Shown: positions 35,074 to 45,260 of the stretch, in pieces
Numbering within the stretch: position 1 is the first letter of the stretch
Layout: each line of letters opens with the position of its first letter
Assembly (NCBI RefSeq): GCF_963667135.1
Contig: NZ_OY762974.1
Span: forward strand, 930,001 to 994,000
Length of the DNA: 64,000 nt
Source of the DNA: an uncultured Macellibacteroides sp.
Lineage (GTDB): Bacteria; Bacteroidota; Bacteroidia; Bacteroidales; Tannerellaceae
Direction: 5' to 3'
Position numbers and translations under genes: made by a program
The notes under the pieces: generated by a model
Told to the model about the DNA's origin: nothing
Databases searched by the model: none
What the model saw: only the letters and a program-made list of their open reading frames with translations

Positions 35074-35775
35074 ATGCATACTCCCGTATATTTCGTTTCA
35101 CTGGGTCCGGGCGATCCCGAACTGATAACCCTGAAGGGTTTGAAAATACTTCAACAGGCACACACGGTGTTTTATCCCGCTACCCAAAGCAAGCAAGGGG
35201 AGGTGGTATCCCGTGCAGCCACGATACTCCGTGCACTGGAAATATCGGAGTCCGTTTTGTGCCCGTTTCTTCTTCCCATGAGTAAAGACCGCAGTCATGC
35301 GCAACAGGCTTACGATTCGGTTTACGAGGAGGTGGTAAAGCAACACGACGGAGAAAAACGGCTGGTGATTGTTGCCGAGGGGGATGCGGGTTTTTATTCG
35401 TCCATCCATTATATAATGAACCGGCTGAACGATGCGGGTATCTCTTCGGAACGGATAGCCGGAGTGCCGGCGTTTATCGCTGCCGGGGCGTTAGGTGGTA
35501 TCCATGTGGTTAAACAGGAAGAAAAGTTACTGGTGCTACCGGGAATTGTTACCGGCGAGGAACTGGAACAATATCTGGGAAGCGGACTAACGGTGGTGAT
35601 TATGAAATTATCGCAATGCGGTGATGTGATTTCGGCGTTTATAAAGGGGCATACAGGTTACCAGTATCACTATTTCGAGAATGTGGGTACAGATAAAGAA
35701 TATTACACGGATAAAAAGGAAGAAATTGCATGCGGGAAGTTCCCCTATTTCTCTTTGCTGCTTATAAAGCCCTAA
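35074..35775 (+). CDS. cobI: Precorrin-2 C20-methyltransferase
   Basis: 233 residues from the ATG at 35074 (MHTPVYFVSLGPGDPELITL); the longer frame would start in the divergent promoter. The fold is the tetrapyrrole SAM methylase: YFVSLGPGDPELITLKGL, then VAEGDAGFYSSIHYIM and RIAGVPAFIAAGALGG. CobI/CbiL adds a methyl group at C20 of precorrin-2 or its cobalt form in cobalamin synthesis. It is the only biosynthetic gene of that pathway in this window and is divergent from the importer. Oxygen-dependent (cobI) and anaerobic (cbiL) names cannot be separated from sequence alone; an anaerobe would use cbiL. Confidence 0.87.
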   Translation: MHTPVYFVSLGPGDPELITLKGLKILQQAHTVFYPATQSKQGEVVSRAATILRALEISESVLCPFLLPMSKDRSHAQQAYDSVYEEVVKQHDGEKRLVIVAEGDAGFYSSIHYIMNRLNDAGISSERIAGVPAFIAAGALGGIHVVKQEEKLLVLPGIVTGEELEQYLGSGLTVVIMKLSQCGDVISAFIKGHTGYQYHYFENVGTDKEYYTDKKEEIACGKFPYFSLLLIKP

Positions 35776-35782
35776 AAACAAA

Positions 35783-35826
35783 AAACGTCTGCAAAGAATC
35801 TGTTCAGATTCTGTAGACAGCCGTTT
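35783..35826. terminator. Imperfect hairpin after the precorrin methyltransferase gene
   Basis: GAATCTG (35796-35802) and CAGATTC (35805-35811) form the core stem, extended by partly paired flanks (AAACG..CGTTTT). It lies between the plus-strand gene and the minus-strand tRNA-Arg and could serve both directions. Confidence 0.5.
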
Positions 35827-35850
35827 TAAGGAATGCAAATTCAAAAAGTG

Positions 35851-35922
35851 TAGCCTCGCCGGGAATCGAACCCGGATCTAAAGTTTAGGAAACTTTTATT
35901 CTATCCATTGAACTACAAAGCC
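35851..35922 (-). tRNA. tRNA-Arg (anticodon CCT)
   Basis: 72 nt cloverleaf on the minus strand: T-arm CCGGG-TTCGATT-CCCGG, anticodon stem AAAGT/ACTTT with loop TTCCTAA giving CCT, and an acceptor stem rich in G-T pairs. The CCA end is not encoded. It reads AGG arginine codons. Confidence 0.93.
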
Positions 35923-35988
35923 ATTTGTATTTGGAGTACAAAAGTATAATCTTTTCCTTTAACAGGCAAACATTAACGGACTATTCTG

Positions 35989-36714
35989 CTAGTCGAAGAG
36001 CGTTTGCATGACTGCAAGGGATTTAATTTCGGGGAAATCGGGCATATGGAGCCGGTAATATTCCAGTATCCGGTGGATAACGAGCAGGCGATCCTGACGG
36101 GTAAAACGGTAGAGGTGCATATTTTCGTAGCTCATGCGCAGCAATCCGGCAAAAGCCAGACTCTCGGGTTTATCCAGGTAGTGGCGGTGCATGGGGATGT
36201 CGCTTACGAATACGCCGTTGAGCATATCGAAGTACCGGTTTTCGGCTATCGAGTCGGTGTTGGGGAATATCCCCAGGTGATGAAGCAGCCGAAGCAGAAA
36301 GACCAGATGAAAGTTGGCCAGGCCTTTTTCGGATAGTTCCAGCAGCTGAACGGACTGATAAAGAAAGTCGAACAGGCGTGCATCGGGTTCGGTTTCCTTT
36401 ACCACACGAAACAGGACCTCGGATAAGAACAGGGCCAGCACGTTTTTTATGGGGTGACTGGATAGCTCGTTCATCGGAAAACAACTTTTGGTTTCCTTAA
36501 TGCGGTGGAGGTCGCGGTTCTGTTTATGGTCCACTTCCATCTCGAGTACGGAAAGCGGAATAAACAAGGCACGGGAGATATTGCTTTTTTTACCCCGGGT
36601 GCGGGCTACCAGGTACGACACGCGACCGAAAGCTTCCGTATACATATATATAATGGAATACTTGTCGCTGTAAGGTATGGAATGTAAGACGATTCCTCTG
36701 GTTTTATAAAGCAT
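35989..36714 (-). CDS. recO: DNA repair protein RecO
   Basis: 241 residues. The OB-fold N-terminus is clear: YKTRGIVLHSIPYSDKYSII and FGRVSYLVARTRGKK. A helical C-terminal part follows (FLLRLLHHLGIFPN). No four-Cys zinc site is seen, as in many Bacteroidetes RecO proteins. RecO helps load RecA onto gapped DNA with RecR. The start is preceded on the minus strand by a TATCTTTG box (36735-36742), 20 bases upstream, compatible with its own promoter. Confidence 0.9.
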   Translation of the reverse strand: MLYKTRGIVLHSIPYSDKYSIIYMYTEAFGRVSYLVARTRGKKSNISRALFIPLSVLEMEVDHKQNRDLHRIKETKSCFPMNELSSHPIKNVLALFLSEVLFRVVKETEPDARLFDFLYQSVQLLELSEKGLANFHLVFLLRLLHHLGIFPNTDSIAENRYFDMLNGVFVSDIPMHRHYLDKPESLAFAGLLRMSYENMHLYRFTRQDRLLVIHRILEYYRLHMPDFPEIKSLAVMQTLFD

Positions 36715-36806
36715 ACTTCTGTTTATTTCGATTACAAAGATACAAAAGTGTAAACCAATTAAGTGGTAAAATGGTTATATAACAATAGAAATTAATTAGT
36801 AGCAAC

Positions 36807-37202
36807 ATGCAAAATCTTACGCTTACAGATCCGGCCCTGTTATTCTCTGCCATCTCTTTAATATTACTGGCTTATACGAATCGTTTTTTATCCTATGCCC
36901 AACTTGTTCGTGCCTTACAGGATAAATACCAGACAAACCCGGACTTGAAAGCGGTGGCTCAGATATCAAACTTAAAGAAAAGATTATACCTTACCCGTTC
37001 CATGCAGATCCTGGGACTGCTTAGTTTACTGTTTTGCGTGCTTGCCATGTTCCTTATTTATGTATCCTGGCAAATAGCCGCTGCTTATATTTTCGGGATC
37101 GGACTACTGCTTTTGGCCGCTTCTTTGTGCGTATGTATTTGGGAGATAAACATTTCGGTAAAAGCACTGGAGATAAACCTACAGAACATGGGTTCTAAAT
37201 AG
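36807..37202 (+). CDS. DUF2721 membrane protein
   Basis: 131 residues with three probable membrane helices: PALLFSAISLILLAYTNRFL, then LGLLSLLFCVLAMFLIYVSW and AYIFGIGLLLLAASLCVCIW. The second to third helix region and the charged LKKRLYLTRSMQ segment between them fit the DUF2721 family. Function unknown. It is flanked by the divergent recO and the tRNA/rpsT unit. Confidence 0.8.
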   Translation: MQNLTLTDPALLFSAISLILLAYTNRFLSYAQLVRALQDKYQTNPDLKAVAQISNLKKRLYLTRSMQILGLLSLLFCVLAMFLIYVSWQIAAAYIFGIGLLLLAASLCVCIWEINISVKALEINLQNMGSK

Positions 37203-37244
37203 AAGTTAAAATATTCATTAATATTAAAATTTCCGTTGAAATGT

Positions 37245-37275
37245 TTTGGTAGTTCGGACATATGACCTATCTTTG
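37245..37275 (+). promoter_or_regulatory. Bacteroidetes-type promoter for tRNA-Glu/rpsT
   Basis: TTTG at 37245-37248, a 19-base spacer and TATCTTTG at 37268-37275 match the Bacteroidetes -33/-7 consensus. It lies about 60 bases before the first tRNA-Glu. Confidence 0.75.
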
Positions 37276-37335
37276 CACTCGCAATCAGGGAATCAACCCC
37301 CTTAAGCGCTTAATAACAAAGCACTTTGACATAAT

Positions 37336-37407
37336 GGCCCATTCGTCTATCGGTTAGGACGTAAGATTTTCATTCTTGAAAGAGGGGTTCGACTCCCCTA
37401 TGGGCTA
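37336..37407 (+). tRNA. tRNA-Glu (anticodon TTC), copy 1
   Basis: 72 nt cloverleaf. The T-arm is AGGGG-TTCGACT-CCCCT and the anticodon loop TTTTCAT gives TTC. The acceptor stem pairs GGCCCAT with ATGGGCT. CCA is not encoded. It lies 40 bases upstream of rpsT and is identical to copy 2. Confidence 0.93.
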
Positions 37408-37447
37408 CAATAAACAGATTAAAAAAATTAAAGAGGATAGCTAAAAA

Positions 37448-37708
37448 ATGGCAAATCATCAATCATCAATCAAGAGAATCAGACAGACAGACGCAAAACG
37501 TTTGCATAACAGATATTATGCAAAAACTGCAAGAAATGCCGTTAAAGTTTTACGTGGCACATTGGACAAAGCGGAAGCTCAGGCTTTATTTCCTAAAGTT
37601 TGCTCAATGTTGGATAAGCTTGCTAAGAACAACATTATTCACAAGAATAAGGCTGGCAACTTGAAATCCAAACTGTCTAAGCACGTTAACAAACTTGCTA
37701 TAGCATAA
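37448..37708 (+). CDS. rpsT: 30S ribosomal protein S20
   Basis: 86 residues, basic and helical as expected for S20: [20 protein letters not shown] and [19 protein letters not shown]. It binds 16S rRNA near the body of the 30S subunit. It sits between two identical tRNA-Glu genes and is probably transcribed with the first from the promoter at 37245-37275. Confidence 0.95.
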   Translation: MANHQSSIKRIRQTDAKRLHNRYYAKTARNAVKVLRGTLDKAEAQALFPKVCSMLDKLAKNNIIHKNKAGNLKSKLSKHVNKLAIA

Positions 37709-37772
37709 TAAGGAATTATTACTATTTTTAATAGTAAGGCTGGACAGTTATGTCCGGTTGACAAGGCCTAAC

Positions 37773-37844
37773 GGCCCATTCGTCTATCGGTTAGGACGTA
37801 AGATTTTCATTCTTGAAAGAGGGGTTCGACTCCCCTATGGGCTA
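37773..37844 (+). tRNA. tRNA-Glu (anticodon TTC), copy 2
   Basis: Identical in all 72 bases to copy 1. It follows rpsT by 64 bases and is itself followed by a strong terminator, so the unit tRNA-Glu/rpsT/tRNA-Glu may be one transcript. Confidence 0.93.
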
Positions 37845-37854
37845 CCGAGAAGCT

Positions 37855-37881
37855 AAAGCCGGATCATTCAGATCCGGCTTT
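37855..37881 (+). terminator. Rho-independent terminator
   Basis: AAAGCCGGATC (37855-37865), loop ATTCA, GATCCGGCTTT (37871-37881), then a T-rich tract. It is a perfect 11-bp stem and ends the tRNA/rpsT unit. Confidence 0.88.
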
Positions 37882-37932
37882 CTTTGTTTATACCTATCCT
37901 ACTCCTTTTTTCGCTATTTTCACACTCCCCGC

Positions 37933-37964
37933 TTGCGTCAAGTCAATTATTATCACTACATTTG
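37933..37964 (+). promoter_or_regulatory. Likely gyrB promoter
   Basis: TTG at 37933-37935, a 21-base spacer and TACATTTG at 37957-37964, close to the Bacteroidetes consensus. The gyrB start is about 52 bases further on. Confidence 0.55.
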
Positions 37965-38001
37965 TTAGTTTTTTCATCGAAATGGATAATAACTGATTTA
38001 A

Positions 38002-39972
<1,971 letters not shown>

Positions 39973-39978
39973 CAAATT

Positions 39979-41775
39979 ATGAACAGGGAGGCCCGTCTTT
40001 TAACAATTAAGGAGCTGCATCAGGCAGTGGAATCGAATGCTTATCCGCAAGAGGGCGATATTCGTCCGCTGATTGGGGTGTCTTCCAATCAAAAAGAGGG
40101 GCTTTCCTGTATCAATAATACGTATATACAAGCTGTTATCGATGCGGGAGGTGCTCCTGTTCTCGTTCCGGTTACGACTAACCTGGATGCGTTAACAGCG
40201 ATTGTGTCTCAACTCGATGGATTGCTTTTAACCGGCGGAGGGGATATTAATCCGCTGTTATGGGACGAGGAGCCTGTTCCTGAATTGCAGGAAGGCGATC
40301 CGACTCGCGACAGCTACGATTTTATCTTGCTTAAGCTGGCAACGGACAGATGTATGCCTGTGTTTGGAATTTGCCGTGGCCATCAGTTAATCAACGCGGC
40401 TTTTGGCGGAACGCTTTATCAGGATATCCATACCCAGCACACGGAGAAGACCATTAAGCACAGTCAGCAACACGACAAAGCTTTTGCTTCGCATTCGGTA
40501 CGGGTGGAACCCAATTCCATTTTGGGGATTCTGACAGACAATCAGGATAAATTGAAGGTAAACTCGCTGCATCATCAGGCTGTAAAAAAGGTTGCTCCCG
40601 GATTCAAAGCAAATGCCACAGCTCCCGACGGAATTAACGAAGGGATGGAGGCTTATCCACACTATCCGGTTTTCAGCGTGCAATGGCATCCCGAAACCAT
40701 GGCTTCCGGCGGAGATGAGCTGATGAGCGAACTATTTCGTTTTCACGTAGAAGAGGCTTCTCTTTTTAAATTAGCCAAAGATATACACCGGGATATCATT
40801 ACCCTTGATTCCCATTGTGATACGCCTTCGTTCTTCGAAGAGGATTTTGATATCGGACAACGCGGTCTTAGTAAAGTAAACATTCCTTTGATGGAAATGG
40901 GGCATATAGATGCGGCCTTTCTGGTTGCTTATCAGGCTCAGGGCGAACGCGACGACCAATCGTTGTCGAATGCGACGGCTTTTGCCTTTAAGCGGATCCG
41001 TCAGATTAAGAATCAGGTGGAACTGCAAAGCCGGAGTTTAGGGATTGCGGTTACTCCCGCCGAACTGATGTCGCTGAAAAAAGAGGGGAAGAAGGCTGTT
41101 TTAATCGGCATTGAAAATGGTTACGCCATTGGCAAAGACCTGAAAAACATTGAACGCTTCAGCAATGAAGGGGTTACTTACATTACGCTCTGCCATAACG
41201 GTAGCAACGATCTCTGCGACTCTGCGGCTGGTGATGCCGAGTGGAACGGATTAAGTCCGCTTGGCAAAGAGGCTGTGAAGGAGATGAACCGGCTGGGTAT
41301 TATGGTGGATGTATCTCATGCATCGGAAGCCACTTTTTATGATGTACTAAAAGAAAGCACTGTTCCTGTAATCGCCTCGCACTCGTCTGTGAGAACTCTG
41401 TGCGACCATGCCCGCAATCTTACCGACGATCAGATACGGGCCATTGCGGAAAAGGGTGGCGTGATTCAGGTTTGCCTGTATACTGAGTTTATCAACAACG
41501 AACCGGATAAGGCGAGTTTGTCTGATGCACTGGAACACATCCGGTATATTATCAACCTGGTGGGAATTGATTATGTAGGAATCGGATCGGATTTTGATGG
41601 CGGCGGAGAACTCATCGGGTGTCGTGCTGCCAACGAACTTATTCAGATTACTGTAAAACTTCTGGGACTGGGTTATACCGTTCGGGAGATAGAAAAAATA
41701 TGGGGAGGCAACCTGTTGCGCGTAATGAGCAAAGTACAGGAGTCCGCCCGAATAGATCACCTTTCAACAAATTGA
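39979..41775 (+). CDS. Peptidase C26 - membrane dipeptidase (M19) fusion
   Basis: 598 residues with two enzymes. Residues ~20-255 form a class I glutamine-amidotransferase-type hydrolase (peptidase C26, gamma-glutamyl hydrolase-like): LLLTGGGDINPLLW, nucleophile Cys in FGICRGHQLIN and His in FSVQWHPETM. Residues ~265-590 are an M19 (renal-type) dipeptidase: TLDSHCDTPSF, GVTYITLCHNGSNDLCDSA, VDVSHASEATFYD, PVIASHSSVRTLCDHARN and VGIGSDFDGGGE, including the metal-binding His and Asp. The fusion suggests two consecutive steps, such as gamma-glutamyl cleavage followed by hydrolysis of the released dipeptide (inference). No signal peptide is seen. Confidence 0.88.
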   Translation: MNREARLLTIKELHQAVESNAYPQEGDIRPLIGVSSNQKEGLSCINNTYIQAVIDAGGAPVLVPVTTNLDALTAIVSQLDGLLLTGGGDINPLLWDEEPVPELQEGDPTRDSYDFILLKLATDRCMPVFGICRGHQLINAAFGGTLYQDIHTQHTEKTIKHSQQHDKAFASHSVRVEPNSILGILTDNQDKLKVNSLHHQAVKKVAPGFKANATAPDGINEGMEAYPHYPVFSVQWHPETMASGGDELMSELFRFHVEEASLFKLAKDIHRDIITLDSHCDTPSFFEEDFDIGQRGLSKVNIPLMEMGHIDAAFLVAYQAQGERDDQSLSNATAFAFKRIRQIKNQVELQSRSLGIAVTPAELMSLKKEGKKAVLIGIENGYAIGKDLKNIERFSNEGVTYITLCHNGSNDLCDSAAGDAEWNGLSPLGKEAVKEMNRLGIMVDVSHASEATFYDVLKESTVPVIASHSSVRTLCDHARNLTDDQIRAIAEKGGVIQVCLYTEFINNEPDKASLSDALEHIRYIINLVGIDYVGIGSDFDGGGELIGCRAANELIQITVKLLGLGYTVREIEKIWGGNLLRVMSKVQESARIDHLSTN

Positions 41776-41778
41776 ATT

Positions 41779-42765
41779 ATGCTTACCAAAATGCTATATA
41801 TCTTATTAGCCACAGCAATGATATCCTGCAGTCAGTCCAAAAATCCGTCGCCAGAAACTGCGGAGGTTCCTCAAACGAAACAAACATCGGCTCCTGCATT
41901 TAATGCGGACAGTGCCTGGTTGTATGTGGATACGCAGGTGAAGTTTGGTCCGCGCGTACCTAATACAGAAGCACATGTTGCTTGCGGAAACTACCTGGCC
42001 GGCGAATTAAAACGATTTGGGGCAAAGGTTTACGAGCAGGAAGCTACGTTAACGGCCTACAATAACGCTCAGCTGAGATCAAAAAATATCATCGGTTCGT
42101 ATAATCCCGATAATACAAAACGAATTTTACTGTTTGCCCACTGGGACAGTCGCCCATATTCGGATCACGATCCGGATCCTGCCAATCACATGAAGGCGAT
42201 TGATGGTGCCGATGATGGTGCGAGCGGTGTTGGCGTATTGCTGGAAATTGCCCGTCAGTTTTCGGCAAAGGCTCCTTCGGTTGGAGTGGATATCATCTTT
42301 TTCGATGCGGAAGATTACGGCACCCCTGAATTCGAACAGGAGTATAAACCTGACACCTGGTGTCTTGGCACACAGTTCTGGGCTAAGAATCCTCATGTGA
42401 AGGGGTACAAAGCCGATTTTGGTATATTGCTTGATATGGTTGGCGCTAAGGGTGCCACTTTCTTCAAGGAACAAACCTCGCTGCACTTTGCGCCCAACAT
42501 TGTGGAAGAGGTGTGGAGTACGGCCAGAAACCTGGGTTACGGGAAGTTCTTTATCAGTGCTCCCGGCGGACCTATAATAGATGATCACCAGTATGTAATT
42601 TCAGGCCGGAATATTCCGTGCATTGATATAATTAACTATGACCCTGAAGCCGAAACTGGCTTTGCTGCTTATTGGCATACACAAAACGATACGATGGATA
42701 ATATTGACCGCGAAACACTGAAAGCAGTGGGACAAACGGTTCTTGAAGTGGTATATAACCGATAA
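41779..42765 (+). CDS. M28-family peptidase / glutaminyl cyclase-like lipoprotein
   Basis: 328 residues. The signal YILLATAMISC ends in a lipobox Cys, so the protein is exported. The fold is that of zinc aminopeptidases of the glutaminyl-peptide cyclotransferase type: RILLFAHWDSRPYSDHD, DGADDGASGVGVLLEIARQF, IIFFDAEDYG and DDHQYVISGRNIPCIDI carry the expected metal and acid residues. QC-like proteins convert N-terminal Gln to pyroglutamate; related ones cleave amino acids. Which applies is not clear. It begins 4 bases after the fusion enzyme stop, so it is in the same operon and may act on peptides outside the cytoplasm. Confidence 0.87.
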   Translation: MLTKMLYILLATAMISCSQSKNPSPETAEVPQTKQTSAPAFNADSAWLYVDTQVKFGPRVPNTEAHVACGNYLAGELKRFGAKVYEQEATLTAYNNAQLRSKNIIGSYNPDNTKRILLFAHWDSRPYSDHDPDPANHMKAIDGADDGASGVGVLLEIARQFSAKAPSVGVDIIFFDAEDYGTPEFEQEYKPDTWCLGTQFWAKNPHVKGYKADFGILLDMVGAKGATFFKEQTSLHFAPNIVEEVWSTARNLGYGKFFISAPGGPIIDDHQYVISGRNIPCIDIINYDPEAETGFAAYWHTQNDTMDNIDRETLKAVGQTVLEVVYNR

Positions 42766-42776
42766 ATTGACAGAAA

Positions 42777-43202
42777 ATGACTATAAACGAGATTCAGGAC
42801 GAGATTATTGAAGAGTTCTCGGCCTTCGACGACTGGATGGACAAGTATGCTTTACTTATAGAATTGGGTAATTCGCTTGCTCCGCTGGACGAAAAATATA
42901 AAACAGAAAGCAACCTGATTGAAGGTTGCCAAAGCCGGGTTTGGCTTCAGGCCGATTACAAAGACGGCCTTATTCATTTTCAGGGTGAAAGTGATGCTGT
43001 TATTGTAAAAGGAATTGTTTCCTTGTTGATCAATATAATTTCCGATCATACACCGGACGAGATACTGAATACCGAACTTTATTTTATCGACAAGATCGGT
43101 TTAAAGGAACACCTTTCCCCCACCCGTTCCAACGGACTTGTAGCCATGTTGAAACAGATGCGTCTGTATGCCATGGCTTTCAAAGCCAGGGAGGAAGCCT
43201 GA
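42777..43202 (+). CDS. sufE: SufE-family sulfur acceptor
   Basis: 141 residues. The conserved Cys lies in NLIEGCQSRVWL, followed by HFQGESDAVIVKGIVSLL and the C-terminal SPTRSNGLVAMLKQMR. SufE takes persulfide sulfur from SufS and passes it to the SufBCD scaffold. Here sufE is on the plus strand behind the M28 gene, while sufS lies on the minus strand about 600 bases further on, beyond rnhB. Confidence 0.93.
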   Translation: MTINEIQDEIIEEFSAFDDWMDKYALLIELGNSLAPLDEKYKTESNLIEGCQSRVWLQADYKDGLIHFQGESDAVIVKGIVSLLINIISDHTPDEILNTELYFIDKIGLKEHLSPTRSNGLVAMLKQMRLYAMAFKAREEA

Positions 43203-43211
43203 CCGAAGGAA

Positions 43212-43811
43212 TTAAAATTTTAACGTAAGCTGTTCGGGCAGTAACGTAAAGGTTTTTCTGTGATAAGGGGTTATCCCATACTTGCCAATTGCTTCGCGAT
43301 GGGCACGTGTTGGATAACCCTTATTTTGTGCCCAGCCGTATTCCGGAAATTCGTCGGCTAACTGCAGCATGTAATCGTCACGGTAGGTCTTTGCCAGAAC
43401 AGATGCCGCGGCAATGGACAAGTATTTGCCATCGCCTTTTACTATGCATGTATGGGGAATATCCGGATAGGGGGTAAACCGGTTGCCGTCGATTAGCAGC
43501 GATTCGGGCAATACGGATAGTTTGGCAACTGCCCGGTGCATCGCCAGGAAAGAGGCCTTCAGTATATTGATGGTATCGATCTCTCCGGCTGTAACAATTC
43601 CGACTGCCCAGGCCAGTGCTTCCCGTTCGATGACAGGCCGAAGGGCGTACCGTTTGCTTTCGCTCAGTTGTTTTGAGTCGTTAAGCAGTTCGTTTTTAAA
43701 GTCCTTCGGTAGGATAACGGCGGCGGCAAATACCGAACCGGCAAGACATCCGCGTCCCGCTTCGTCGCAGCCGGCTTCGATCTGGTCTTTGTTTAAGTAA
43801 GACTCCAGCAT
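43212..43811 (-). CDS. rnhB: Ribonuclease HII
   Basis: 199 residues. The signature [19 protein letters not shown] carries two catalytic acidic residues; [10 protein letters not shown] and [16 protein letters not shown] complete the fold. RNase HII removes ribonucleotides from DNA and RNA of RNA-DNA hybrids. The start is 11 bases after the sufS stop on the same strand, so it is probably cotranscribed with sufS. Confidence 0.95.
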   Translation of the reverse strand: MLESYLNKDQIEAGCDEAGRGCLAGSVFAAAVILPKDFKNELLNDSKQLSESKRYALRPVIEREALAWAVGIVTAGEIDTINILKASFLAMHRAVAKLSVLPESLLIDGNRFTPYPDIPHTCIVKGDGKYLSIAAASVLAKTYRDDYMLQLADEFPEYGWAQNKGYPTRAHREAIGKYGITPYHRKTFTLLPEQLTLKF

Positions 43812-43822
43812 ACTGTTTGAAA

Positions 43823-45037
43823 TTAAAACATACCGGCTACACGGACAATAGAGGCAGCAAGGGTATCGATTTCTTCTTTCGTATTATAAAACGCAAACGA
43901 TGCCCGTACGGTTCCTTCTATACCCAGATTATGCATCAGGGGTTGTGCGCAGTGGTGACCGGTACGGACAGCTATGCCCAGTCGGTCGAGCAACATGCCC
44001 ATGTCGTAATGGTGAATATTCCCGACAAGAAAAGAAATGACACCGCTCTTATGTGCTGATTTGCCGAAGATCCGCATTCCATCAATTGCTTCCAATTTTT
44101 CGGTTGCGTAGCTCAACAACTCATTTTCCCAGGCTGCAATATTCTCTATACCGAGGTTATTCACATACCGCAATGCTTCGGCCAGGGCTGTGCTTCCGAT
44201 ATAATCGGGTGTTCCTGCTTCAAACTTGAAGGGAAGTTCGTTGAAGGTTGTCTTTTCGAAAGAAACAGTGGCAATCATTTCGCCCCCTCCCTGATAAGGA
44301 GGTAGTTTGTCCAGCCACTCTTCTTTTCCGTAAAGAATGCCTATGCCGGTAGGACCGTATATTTTGTGGGCAGAGAAAACATAAAACTCGGCGTCCAGAT
44401 CCTGCACGTCTACTTTGAGGTGAGGTACTGCCTGTGCTCCGTCGATCAAAACCGGGACTCCATGGCTATGGGCTATCTCAACAATTTCTTTGGCCGGATT
44501 AACCGTACCAAGTACGTTGGAGACATGCATAACAGAAACCAGACGGGTACGTTCAGAAAAGAGTTTCTTGTATTCTTCCATACATAATTCGCCCTTTTCG
44601 TTAATCGGAATGACTTTAAGTGTGATTCCTTTTTTTGCCGCCTGCATTTGCCAAGGGACGATATTGGAATGGTGTTCCATAACGGACACAATCACTTCGT
44701 CGCCTTCTTTCATACATGCGTCGGTAAAAGAAGAGGCGATGAGGTTAATGGATTCGGTTGTTCCGCGGGTAAAGATAATTTCGCGCGCGTACCTTGCATT
44801 AAGGAATTTTTGAACCGTGATCCGGGCTTCTTCGTGCGCTTCGGTAGCAGCCTGACTCAGAAAATGAACACCCCGGTGAATATTGGCATTCACATTGTAA
44901 TACCCCTCTTCGATCTTTTCCACAACACAGCGGGGTTTCTGCGTGGTAGCTCCATTGTCGAGATAAATCAAATCTTTGCCGTAAATTTTACGTGAAAGAA
45001 TAGGAAAATCTGCACGGATAGCTTGTATATCTAACAT
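43823..45037 (-). CDS. sufS: Cysteine desulfurase SufS
   Basis: 404 residues. The N-terminus is [20 protein letters not shown]; the PLP Lys is in [16 protein letters not shown], and the reactive Cys in [16 protein letters not shown] with the long loop typical of group II desulfurases. It takes sulfur from cysteine and gives it to SufE. In many Bacteroidetes sufS follows sufD directly; here an oppositely oriented GH13 gene lies between them, so sufS must use its own promoter. Confidence 0.94.
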   Translation of the reverse strand: MLDIQAIRADFPILSRKIYGKDLIYLDNGATTQKPRCVVEKIEEGYYNVNANIHRGVHFLSQAATEAHEEARITVQKFLNARYAREIIFTRGTTESINLIASSFTDACMKEGDEVIVSVMEHHSNIVPWQMQAAKKGITLKVIPINEKGELCMEEYKKLFSERTRLVSVMHVSNVLGTVNPAKEIVEIAHSHGVPVLIDGAQAVPHLKVDVQDLDAEFYVFSAHKIYGPTGIGILYGKEEWLDKLPPYQGGGEMIATVSFEKTTFNELPFKFEAGTPDYIGSTALAEALRYVNNLGIENIAAWENELLSYATEKLEAIDGMRIFGKSAHKSGVISFLVGNIHHYDMGMLLDRLGIAVRTGHHCAQPLMHNLGIEGTVRASFAFYNTKEEIDTLAASIVRVAGMF

Positions 45038-45191
45038 AGTCGTTTTCGTTTACAGTCTAATAACACTTGTCAAAGATACTATGTTTATTTGTAATTTAAA
45101 TGCGAATAAAGAGTTTATGAATTTGAATGTCTTAAGCAGCACCCCTTTGCAAACGATTGCACCTTTTATCCTGTTATAAATAAACGGAAAG

Positions 45192-45223
45192 TTGTCTTTA
45201 CTATATAATTCCTCCTATATTTG
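45192..45223 (+). promoter_or_regulatory. Promoter of the GH13 gene
   Basis: TTG at 45192-45194, a 21-base spacer, then TATATTTG at 45216-45223, a good Bacteroidetes -7 box. The start codon is 37 bases downstream. Confidence 0.6.
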
Positions 45224-45260
45224 TATTTGTCACCTTGTTTACAAACTAATTATCATTATT

